The notes under the pieces were generated by a model. The model was not told the DNA's origin. It did not search any database and worked only from the letters and a program-made list of their open reading frames with translations. 64,000 bases of DNA from Paenibacillus sp. FSL H7-0331 (GTDB lineage Bacteria > Bacillota > Bacilli > Paenibacillales > NBRC-103111): assembly GCF_001956045.1 (NCBI RefSeq), contig NZ_MRTH01000001.1, positions 434,001 through 498,000 on the forward strand. The letters are read 5' to 3'. Of this stretch, positions 57,277 through 64,000 are shown one piece after another. Numbering within the stretch: position 1 is the stretch's first letter; every line of letters begins with the position of its first letter. The position numbers and the translations under genes are program-made.

Positions 57277-57328
57277 TGAGCGGTGTCCCTCCTGACTTGC
57301 GGCTTCCATTCAAGCTAACAGGCCGTAC

Positions 57329-58678
57329 TTATTTCTTGAAAATTTTATCCATCTCCTGAACAAATTGCTCCGGTGTCCCTTCGCCTCCCAGATAAGCGCT
57401 GATCAACGGTTCGAATTTGGCTCTTTGATCCGGACTCATGTAGGAAGGAAGCCATTTGTTACCTGGTGCTGATTGTGCGTTTTTAAGTCCGTCTGTCGCC
57501 AAACGCCCATATTTGGCAGGGTCGATATTCATACTCAGCTGAGGAACGGTTTGTTGACCGACTTCCGCATAAATTTTGGCTTGTTCACGAGAAGCAAAGC
57601 GCTTCAGCAGCTCTTCCAGGTATGGACGTTTGTCTTTATCGTTCCAGGCTTTGGAGCCCATATAGAACAGCTGGGTTAAATCCTTTTCAAAATTTTGCGT
57701 TTTTTGCGCGCCGCCCGGAATCAATGGGAATTTCAAAGCAACGAGCTTTTCCTGAATTTCCGGTTTTATGCTATTAATTGCTGAAGAATTGTCGATAAAC
57801 AACGCAGCTTTACCTGTGTTCAAATATTTGGATACAGCTACATCATTCGCAATCGCAATTGCGTCCTCCGGGAGATTGCCGATCAGCAGCTCTTTGACCA
57901 TTTGTGCGGCCTTCAATGTTTCCGGTGTGTTAAACGGCTCTTTACCCAGAATCATATCGCGGACCTTGTCATTGCCCAAGTAATTACTGAATACATAGTC
58001 AAACGCTCGCACGCCCTGACTGTCGCCCTTAACACTGATGCCAAAAGGCAATACACCCTTGGCTTTCAGTGATTTCACAGCAGATAACCACTCATCCCAC
58101 GTTGCAGGAATCGGGACACCGGCTTTATCAAACACTTCCTTGTTGGCATAAACAGCCGTGTAGAACATCGTACCTGGAATACCATAGGTTTTACCGTCTA
58201 GCGAAGCGGTTTTCCAGGCACTTTCGTCGAACAGATCTTTGAAGAACGGATCGGATTTCACCCATTCGCTCAGGTCGGCAACCTTGCCCGCTCTGGCCAC
58301 CTCATCGAGTCCAAAGCCCGGGTCCAGGCGCCAATAGTTGAAAAAATCGGGGACACGGTCACTGACAGCATCCAGTTTGATTTTCGTAATATGATCATTA
58401 CCGGGAGATTCTTCTACCTCTATCGTGACATTCGGATAATCCTTCTTGAATTGGTCAAGAGTATCTTTGACGATTTTCGTCATCGGGCTTGTGCCCACCC
58501 AGTTCGTTGCAAAGCGCAGGGTCACTTTTTTGTTCTTATCGGGACCTGTCGAAGAGGGAGCTCCTTCCTTGGGCTTCATTTCGTTGCCAGCCCCGGCTGC
58601 AGGCTCAGAAGTTGAGCAGCCGGCAGCCATAACAAGAACCATCAGGAGTGAAGTCAGTAAAGCCAACGTTCTTTTCAA
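57329..58678 (-). CDS. CUT1 sugar-binding lipoprotein
   Basis: A 449-residue solute-binding lipoprotein with a TTG start 8 nt after GGGAGG. Lipobox VMAAGC (Cys21). The body is of the classical family-1 binding-protein type (LRFATNWVGTSP, DGKTYGIPGTMFYTAVYANKEVFDKAGV). Adjacent to its two permeases. The operon thus has two lipoproteins back to back (this and 58718-60427) from different subfamilies, implying two related ligands or two sizes of the same one. Confidence 0.9.
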   Translation of the reverse strand: MKRTLALLTSLLMVLVMAAGCSTSEPAAGAGNEMKPKEGAPSSTGPDKNKKVTLRFATNWVGTSPMTKIVKDTLDQFKKDYPNVTIEVEESPGNDHITKIKLDAVSDRVPDFFNYWRLDPGFGLDEVARAGKVADLSEWVKSDPFFKDLFDESAWKTASLDGKTYGIPGTMFYTAVYANKEVFDKAGVPIPATWDEWLSAVKSLKAKGVLPFGISVKGDSQGVRAFDYVFSNYLGNDKVRDMILGKEPFNTPETLKAAQMVKELLIGNLPEDAIAIANDVAVSKYLNTGKAALFIDNSSAINSIKPEIQEKLVALKFPLIPGGAQKTQNFEKDLTQLFYMGSKAWNDKDKRPYLEELLKRFASREQAKIYAEVGQQTVPQLSMNIDPAKYGRLATDGLKNAQSAPGNKWLPSYMSPDQRAKFEPLISAYLGGEGTPEQFVQEMDKIFKK

Positions 58679-58717
58679 AATAAAAACCTCCCGTATAGTT
58701 ATGATCATTAAATTACC

Positions 58718-60427
58718 TTATTTCTTCTTCACGCTTTGGTACCATTCGTTCACTTCTCCCGTAATGGTATTTCCGCCGGAGGATTCCCAGGTTTTTACGA
58801 AGTTATCGAATTCATCCAATGGAACCTCACCGTAAATAATTTTGGCGAACGTATCCTTTTCTTGCTGCTTCAAATTATCCCATCTCGATTTCATCGTTTT
58901 GGTTGGAGGCGCCGTATATTTCTCACGATAAGATATATCCTTCAATGCAAGGTTGATGGTCGCTGCCTGAAGTCTTGGTGCATCAGCAATCAAGCTGGAT
59001 CTGACCTCGAATTGATTGGTTGGTCCATTGCCTTTGGCCAGATTGGCATAAGCCTCCATTTGTGTAGAAGGGATCCGCGCGCCTTCAAACGCAATGGTAT
59101 ATTTCTGCGGAATCACACGACCACCTGGAATCTTGGTTGTATCTGCGGTTGGCTTGCCGTCTACAATTGCGTAATCATAGCCTTCGGCAAACTGGTATTT
59201 GAATTCACTATCCTTGCCGGGGAAAGCAAAGTTCTCGAATAGGTAGTTTTGGTAAACGAAAAAGGCCTCCGGATTTTTCGCATTTTTGTTAATGAGCACA
59301 GATCCGCTAAAGTTCAAGTTACCTTTACGGCCCTGCTTGCCATCAGGTCCTTTGGGAAGTGTATAGGCTTTGAATTTGGCTCCTGGCACGTTCTTCATAA
59401 GATCAGCTAATGGAAATAAGGTCATCCAGTGAGGTCCGGCAATAATTCCGGCGCGACCGGATGTGAACAGTGCTGCTGCCTTGGTTTCGTCCATTAGAGC
59501 CGCTTCTTTATGGATGTAGCCTTTATCCACCCAATCTCTCAGCTTCCCGAGCGCAGGCTTGACACCTGGTTGTACCGAGCCGTAAGCCAAGGTGCCATCC
59601 GGCTTTTCATTCCAAATCTCAGCCATCGTTCCATAGGCTCCAAACAGCCAGCCAGCAGTTGCTTGTGTACTTACGAGTGAATCACGGAAAGCAGCTGCCA
59701 TACCATAGGTGTCTTTTTTGCCATTGCCATCCGGGTCCTGGTTCACGAACGCATCCATCACTTTTTCCATCTCATCAATAGTGGTTGGTGCTTTAATATT
59801 GAGTTTTTCCAGCCAATCCTCGCGAATGTAAAAGACCGTGTCATCATTCATGGAGTATTCAGGAATGGGAATCCCGTAGGCTCCATCCTTACGCATAAAC
59901 GGATACCACATCGAAGGATCTTCGTTAACTGCTTTCTTGTACAGCGGTGAAGCGTACTGCTCCCACATCTTGCCGACTTCCATAAATTTACCCGAATCAA
60001 TCAGGTCATTGGCAAGCGCCGTGTTGCCAGCAATGGCTACCACATCCGGCATATCTTCATTCGCGGAAAGCGCTAAGCGCAACCTCGTTTCAAACGCCTT
60101 ATTAGCCGCAGGTGCTGTCCAGTTATATTTAAGATTAATGCCAAGACGCTCTTTCGCCCATTTGGTATGAACATTGTTCTCCATCGTTTCGCCATTTTTA
60201 AAAGTTGTGCTCGCACTAATTTGATTAATTGTGGTCAACGTGATCGGTGGGTCATATCTGCCATCCTTGAACGGTGCCGTATATTTGATGCCTGTCGTAG
60301 GTGCTGTTGTATCAGTAGATGGAACCTTGGGCGCTGCGACTGGCTCTTTGGTGCAAGCGGTTACGGTTAACAGTGCAGACGTTAGCAGCAACGGTACAAA
60401 AGCTTTCTTGATGAACATTTGTGTCAT
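58718..60427 (-). CDS. LplA-type sugar-binding lipoprotein
   Basis: A 569-residue lipoprotein starting at ATG 60427, 6 nt after GGGGG. Lipobox LLTVTAC (Cys25), then the LplA-like body with NQDPDGNGKKDT. The partners are the permeases at 60554-62495. It is longer than the 5-9 kb lipoproteins and not closely similar to them. A dyad operator and promoter lie in the gap upstream, so it may be transcribed extra to the operon. Confidence 0.9.
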   Translation of the reverse strand: MTQMFIKKAFVPLLLTSALLTVTACTKEPVAAPKVPSTDTTAPTTGIKYTAPFKDGRYDPPITLTTINQISASTTFKNGETMENNVHTKWAKERLGINLKYNWTAPAANKAFETRLRLALSANEDMPDVVAIAGNTALANDLIDSGKFMEVGKMWEQYASPLYKKAVNEDPSMWYPFMRKDGAYGIPIPEYSMNDDTVFYIREDWLEKLNIKAPTTIDEMEKVMDAFVNQDPDGNGKKDTYGMAAAFRDSLVSTQATAGWLFGAYGTMAEIWNEKPDGTLAYGSVQPGVKPALGKLRDWVDKGYIHKEAALMDETKAAALFTSGRAGIIAGPHWMTLFPLADLMKNVPGAKFKAYTLPKGPDGKQGRKGNLNFSGSVLINKNAKNPEAFFVYQNYLFENFAFPGKDSEFKYQFAEGYDYAIVDGKPTADTTKIPGGRVIPQKYTIAFEGARIPSTQMEAYANLAKGNGPTNQFEVRSSLIADAPRLQAATINLALKDISYREKYTAPPTKTMKSRWDNLKQQEKDTFAKIIYGEVPLDEFDNFVKTWESSGGNTITGEVNEWYQSVKKK

Positions 60428-60477
60428 GTGAATCCCCCATTCATTTGTTTTCAAACCGAGTATATCCGAAGATATAT

Positions 60478-60513
60478 GATATAGATATATCAAATTATCT
60501 ATATCATTGTCAG
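60478..60513 (-). promoter_or_regulatory. Promoter with perfect 10 bp dyad
   Basis: Arms GATATAGATA (60478-60487) and TATCTATATC (60496-60505) are a perfect inverted repeat with an 8 nt gap. On the minus strand CTGACA (60508-60513) could be the -35, with a TATATC-type -10 inside the dyad, so a bound protein would block it. Confidence 0.5.
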
Positions 60514-60553
60514 GCAATAATTTATACTTCTATTGAAAATATCTTACTTCTAC

Positions 60554-61435
60554 CTATTCCTTAACGGACCCCATCACAATGCCTTTAACAAAATATTTTT
60601 GCAAAAAAGGATAGACGAGCAGAATCGGTACCACGCCAATAAACATTTGGGAAGCTCTGACAGTCTGCTCGCTCATCTGCTCCAGATCATCCGCACTCAC
60701 GTTCATACTCGTTAAATCACGCTGTACAATAATCGTCTGCAAAAAGGTGGCCAGCGGGTAATTCTGGGCCTTGGTGATATAAATAAGACCGTCAAACCAT
60801 GAATTCCATTGACCGACCATCGTAAATAACGATACCGTAGCGATCGCAGGCAAGGCAAGAGGTAAATAGATGTTAAACACGGTTCGGAAATGACCGGCTC
60901 CATCCATATATGCAGCCTCCTCCAAAGCCTTGGGGACGCTGGAGCGAAAGAAATTAAGCAGCAAAATCATATTAAATACATTCACAGCATGGGGTAGAAT
61001 CAACGCCCACAGTGTGTTAATCATTCCGAGCTTTTGAATCAAAATGTAAGTCGGCACCAGGCCGGCATGCATCAGCATCGTAAAAACAAAAACCCACATG
61101 TAAAAGGTTCTGCCTTTAAAATCGCGATTATCCTTGGATAATGCATACGCCGTCAATGTAATGAGCAGCATGGACAGCACGGTTCCCGCTACAGTACGGG
61201 TGACGCCGTTGATTAATGCTCTCAAAAAATTTTCATTGGCCAAGGTTTTCGTATACGCGTCAACAGTAAATCCCATCGGCCATATACCGACCAGGTTGGC
61301 ACTGGCCGCAGCTGGTGCACTAAAGGACACCGCCAAAATGTGGATAAGCGGCAGCAGACAAATCACTGCAAGCAGCCCCATAAATACATAGTTGAAGACT
61401 GAAAATATTTTGTAAGGCATGGATAGGTGATTCAA
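60554..61435 (-). CDS. YtcP-type sugar ABC transporter permease
   Basis: A 293-residue permease using TTG at 61435, 8 nt after AGGAGG, directly behind leader unit B. EAA loop LEEAAYMDGAGHFRTVFNIYLPLA; ends KYFVKGIVMGSVKE. Partner of the permease at 61533-62495. Confidence 0.9.
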   Translation of the reverse strand: MNHLSMPYKIFSVFNYVFMGLLAVICLLPLIHILAVSFSAPAAASANLVGIWPMGFTVDAYTKTLANENFLRALINGVTRTVAGTVLSMLLITLTAYALSKDNRDFKGRTFYMWVFVFTMLMHAGLVPTYILIQKLGMINTLWALILPHAVNVFNMILLLNFFRSSVPKALEEAAYMDGAGHFRTVFNIYLPLALPAIATVSLFTMVGQWNSWFDGLIYITKAQNYPLATFLQTIIVQRDLTSMNVSADDLEQMSEQTVRASQMFIGVVPILLVYPFLQKYFVKGIVMGSVKE

Positions 61436-61442
61436 TGGGGGT

Positions 61443-61520
61443 CCCTCCTAAAAGTTTTCGAAGAAAACTGACTTCGTGAGCATCTGCTGAGCTTCCGTAG
61501 GAAGCTTGCATCGTAATCAT
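61443..61520 (-). repeat. 12-mer plus hairpin leader element, units B1 and B2
   Basis: Minus strand: ATGATTACGATG, hairpin AGCTTCC/GGAAGCT, spacer, ATGCTCACGAAG, hairpin AGTTTTC/GAAAACT, three bases, AGGAGG of the permease gene. Two units in tandem with different but paired stems. Confidence 0.75.
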
Positions 61521-61532
61521 AATCTGAGCTTT

Positions 61533-62495
61533 CTAGAAAATCCGGTAATTGGCGAATACGTACGCCATTCTGTAAGCAATCATGATCAGAATGAAGCTGA
61601 CTACCGACTTGAACATACCTACAGCCGTAGCGAAGCTGTAATCACCACTCAAAAGTCCGACCCTGTATACATAGGTATCGATGATGTCGCCTTTTCCATA
61701 AACGAGCGGATTGTACAGATTGAAGATCTGGTCAAATCCCGCATTCAGAATGCTGCCCAATGAGAGCGTACCGACCACAATCGCAATCGGAATCAGCCCG
61801 GGAATGGTGATATAAAGCACCTGCTTGAATCGATTACAGCCATCAATGACTGCTGCCTCATACAAGCTGGGGTCAATACCAGCAAGTGCAGCCAGGAATA
61901 TGATCGTAGCAAATCCAAAATCCTTCCACACATCACTGACCACAATCGTAAACCGGAACCAATCTCCATTACCCAGGAAAAAAATCGGTTCAATACCGAA
62001 TACGGCACCCAGAATCCGATTGACCATACCACCGTCCGTCGAGAGCATATCGATCAGAATGCCTCCGAGAATGACCCATGACAAAAAATGGGGCAAATAT
62101 ACCATGGTCTGAATCGTCCGTTTGTAGCCGATAGCACGAATTTCATTCAGCAGCAGTGCGAAGACGAACGGCACTATTAATTGAAACAACACCTTCAAGC
62201 TGGCAATAATTAACGTATTCAGAATAACCTGACGAGATTGAGGAAATTCCCACATCTTGGCGAACTGATCCAAACCCACGAAGGGTGAATCCGTGAAGCC
62301 AAGCCATGGCTTATATTGCTGGAAGGCCATAATTAACCCTGGTAGCGGGCCATATTGGAAAAGCAGCACGACCAGAAATGCTGGCAGCACCATCAGATGC
62401 AAAGGCCAATTTCGTGCAAAATTCCATTTAATCCTTGCTTTCTTGTCCGTTTTTTTAATTGCCGCTTCTCGCGTGATTTGCTGCGCGTTTTCCAT
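61533..62495 (-). CDS. LplB/YteP-type sugar ABC transporter permease
   Basis: A 320-residue permease. ATG at 62495 (MENAQQ) is 10 nt after GAGGAG. Family hallmark VLLFQYGPLPGLIMAFQQYKPW, EAA loop YEAAVIDGCNRFKQVLYITIP. It follows the AraC-type regulator gene by 39 nt, so regulator and importer are probably co-transcribed. Confidence 0.92.
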   Translation of the reverse strand: MENAQQITREAAIKKTDKKARIKWNFARNWPLHLMVLPAFLVVLLFQYGPLPGLIMAFQQYKPWLGFTDSPFVGLDQFAKMWEFPQSRQVILNTLIIASLKVLFQLIVPFVFALLLNEIRAIGYKRTIQTMVYLPHFLSWVILGGILIDMLSTDGGMVNRILGAVFGIEPIFFLGNGDWFRFTIVVSDVWKDFGFATIIFLAALAGIDPSLYEAAVIDGCNRFKQVLYITIPGLIPIAIVVGTLSLGSILNAGFDQIFNLYNPLVYGKGDIIDTYVYRVGLLSGDYSFATAVGMFKSVVSFILIMIAYRMAYVFANYRIF

Positions 62496-62534
62496 ATCCA
62501 GCGCTCTCCTCTGTCTCTGGTGTGATAACATCCA

Positions 62535-63275
62535 TTATTGATCTCTGAACTGCTGCGGCGTCATGTGAAACCGCTCCTTGAATACCCGTATGAAATAAGA
62601 CGTATGATGGTAGCCAAGATGCTCGGCGATTTCATATACCTTTTTGCTGCTATTGCGCAAGAAGTGGACAGCTCGCTCCATTTTTAACCGATGTACGTAA
62701 TCATTGAAGCCTTCTCCTGTTTCATTCTTATACAGCCACGATACATATTTGGGATGCAAATTCACTTTGTCCGAGAGAAGCTGCAGCGATACATCCTCAT
62801 GCAGGTTTTGCTGCACAATTTGTTGAATATGGTGGATGGTCTCATTACGATGGGGAACATTGGACGGCCCCACCTCTCCATACTCTGCTTTTAGTTTGAA
62901 TAATATCCCGATTGCCCATGCCTCCAGTTCCTTTATTGATATGGACTCGGGACTCGCATTCATCTGGACCGTTTTACTGCCCATTATCAGCTCCGGCTGT
63001 TTGCCTTGACGATGTGCCACATGGCTGTAGGTCATACAAAGCATATAATACATCTCCAGACTATGCTCACCCGTAACCTCTGCTGCCGCATTCCACTTGG
63101 CAAATAACTCTCGCAGCTTGCGCTCTGCTTCAGTCCAGTCGTTGGTTTCCAGCAGTTGAATCATCAGGAGTGAATCCGCGAGACTGGATTCAAACCAATC
63201 GGATTCTATTTCCCGCCTGCCAGAACCTGCATCAGCACTTATCGTGGAGACAATTGCTCTCGCTCCAGATATCAA
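62535..63275 (-). CDS. AraC-type response-regulator-like protein lacking its receiver domain
   Basis: A 246-residue protein with a TTG start 8 nt after AGGAGG. Residues 1-135 match the linker region of YesN-type response regulators; 145-246 is the AraC double HTH (VNLHPKYVSWLYKNE, AEHLGYHHTSYFIRVFKERF). Full-length relatives begin with a receiver domain of about 120 residues holding the phosphorylated Asp; none is encoded in the 270 bp upstream in any frame I read. A sensor kinase gene is divergent at 63546. Either a truncated regulator or one that no longer needs phosphorylation. Confidence 0.8.
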   Translation of the reverse strand: MISGARAIVSTISADAGSGRREIESDWFESSLADSLLMIQLLETNDWTEAERKLRELFAKWNAAAEVTGEHSLEMYYMLCMTYSHVAHRQGKQPELIMGSKTVQMNASPESISIKELEAWAIGILFKLKAEYGEVGPSNVPHRNETIHHIQQIVQQNLHEDVSLQLLSDKVNLHPKYVSWLYKNETGEGFNDYVHRLKMERAVHFLRNSSKKVYEIAEHLGYHHTSYFIRVFKERFHMTPQQFRDQ

Positions 63276-63279
63276 AGTA

Positions 63280-63362
63280 TTCTCCTCCTTAGAGTTTTGC
63301 GTAGCAAAACTGGCTTCGTAAGCATTAGCTTGCTTCCTTTAGGAAGCTGACTTCGTAAGCAT
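63280..63362 (-). repeat. 12-mer plus hairpin leader element, units C1 and C2
   Basis: Minus strand: ATGCTTACGAAG, hairpin GCTTCCT/AGGAAGC, spacer, ATGCTTACGAAG, hairpin AGTTTTGC/GCAAAACT, three bases, AGGAGG of the regulator gene. Just upstream (63413-63450) is a direct repeat CGTGTTTCCTAA flanking AGAGGAGAATATATG, an RBS-plus-ATG-like sequence that leads to nothing. Confidence 0.75.
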
Positions 63363-63545
63363 TTCGTAAACTGTTTGTTCCCCTACGTCAATCATAGATG
63401 GTTTTAGGAAACACGCATATATTCTCCTCTTAGGAAACGTGTACTAATTTTAAGCATTTGAAGATCTGCTTCGCCTACGTCTATATTCCCGAAAGGGATC
63501 GTGATAAACTGAAAGCAATCCACTCAAAGGGAGTGAAAGCGCTCC

Positions 63546-64000
63546 ATGCCTTTCAAAATGAGCTTTTTCAAAAAAATTATGGTATTGATGTTTGTCCTGT
63601 TACTACCGGTTATTTTCCTGTACAGCTATTCTTATCAAACCAGCGTACAGGTCATTCAGAACGAGATCGAGGATTCCAGCATTCGTCAGCTCAACTTTTT
63701 TCTGAGCCAGGTGGAAAATACAGCTGCGCAGCTGGCTCTGCACTCGATCACATTAAGCAATGAAAGCGGTGAATACGGAGTTCGTGAAATTAGTCAGCTG
63801 GATCAGATCAGCAGTTATGTCGCACGTATCAAAACGAGAAAAACAATTGAAGAAAAACTTCTCCTGTTCAGCAGCTCCAGCAGCTGGCGCAACAATATCT
63901 CGGTCTATTCGCCGATTTCCAATATTGCGTTATCGACCTATCCGGTCATCGAATATAAGCTGCCTGAGCTTCAGGAACAGCTGATTACCAAATGGATATT
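63546..64000 (+). CDS. YesM-like sensor histidine kinase, N-terminal part (runs off window)
   Basis: The open frame from ATG 63546 continues to the window edge (151 codons). One membrane segment (IMVLMFVLLLPVIFLYSY, about 10-28) is followed by an extracellular sensor region beginning QTSVQVIQNEIEDSSIRQLNFF, the usual start of sensor kinases paired with YesN-type regulators of LplABC importers. A GGGAG site lies 12 nt before the ATG, a rather long spacing. The kinase domain is outside the window, so the call rests on the N terminus and on the neighbouring regulator. Confidence 0.75.
   Translation, partial: MPFKMSFFKKIMVLMFVLLLPVIFLYSYSYQTSVQVIQNEIEDSSIRQLNFFLSQVENTAAQLALHSITLSNESGEYGVREISQLDQISSYVARIKTRKTIEEKLLLFSSSSSWRNNISVYSPISNIALSTYPVIEYKLPELQEQLITKWI

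Noticed and set aside
61320..61520. Small frame on the minus strand starting in leader unit B (66 codons)
   Set aside because: It is the leader repeat read through into the permease gene in another frame; no family similarity is seen.
63532..63546. A cre-like catabolite site (TGAAAGCGCT) before the sensor kinase start
   Set aside because: The 3' half does not match the consensus and it overlaps the ribosome binding region.
63458..63763. Plus-strand frame of 101 codons overlapping the sensor kinase start
   Set aside because: It overlaps the clearly coding frame with a membrane segment and sensor start at 63546 and has no recognisable product.

Overview
The window looks like a chromosomal segment from Paenibacillus or a close relative. 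The evidence is strong AGGAGG ribosome binding sites, lipoprotein-dependent LplA/LplB/YtcP-type sugar importers with no ATPase gene of their own, large membrane-bound AraC regulators of the YesS type, CtsR boxes in front of clpB, and moderate GC. Species cannot be fixed from the sequence alone. No rRNA, tRNA, CRISPR array or complete insertion sequence was seen.

Layout. (1) 1-11818, minus strand: a sugar-uptake and hydrolase operon. It holds two permeases, then two tandem copies of a [solute-binding lipoprotein + GHL6-type glycosidase] module, then a third GHL6 glycosidase. Three near-identical promoter/operator elements sit before the first permease and before each lipoprotein. Its probable AraC regulator is at 13290-15620, separated from the operon by a GC-rich repeat block and an AT-rich metallophosphoesterase gene that look inserted. 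(2) 15880-18105: a LarA-type racemase and a beta-hydroxyacid dehydrogenase. (3) 18372-26844: a pectin (rhamnogalacturonan-type) unit with esterase, GH105 unsaturated rhamnogalacturonyl hydrolase, YtcP/YteP/YtcQ-like importer and a divergent YesS-like regulator. (4) 26991-30643: clpB and a dnaJ/cbpA-type co-chaperone behind CtsR boxes. (5) 30999-33613: an ArsR-type regulator divergent from a GH51 arabinofuranosidase. (6) 33889-45049: single genes: secreted 5'-nucleotidase with LysM, sorbitol-dehydrogenase-like MDR plus lactonase, DUF3886 protein, SDR, HtrA-like protease with long C-terminal repeats, chemoreceptor, aldo/keto reductase. (7) 45181-50956: a four-carbon acid sugar (threonate/erythronate-type) operon of kinase, PdxA2 and a LarA-like protein, with a PrpR-type regulator whose sigma-54 machinery is lost. 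(8) 51157-63275: a second GHL6 locus with two importers, an aldo/keto reductase, an amidohydrolase-like protein with altered metal ligands, and an AraC response regulator lacking its receiver. A YesM-like sensor kinase starts at 63546 and runs off the window.

Together the region takes up plant cell-wall oligosaccharides through ABC importers that probably share an ATPase encoded elsewhere. It cleaves them inside the cell with GHL6, GH105 and GH51 enzymes and funnels acid sugars through oxidoreductases, lactonase, racemases and the tetronate branch.

The most unusual material is non-coding: (a) a promoter element GACAATT-N25/N36-AATTGTCTGTAT found three times, its spacing differing by one helical turn; (b) two ~170 bp long-hairpin elements with conserved ends and loop but a covarying inner stem, each just upstream of a GHL6 gene; (c) a 12-mer plus covarying hairpin leader (five units, three loci) placed exactly 3 nt before AGGAGG.
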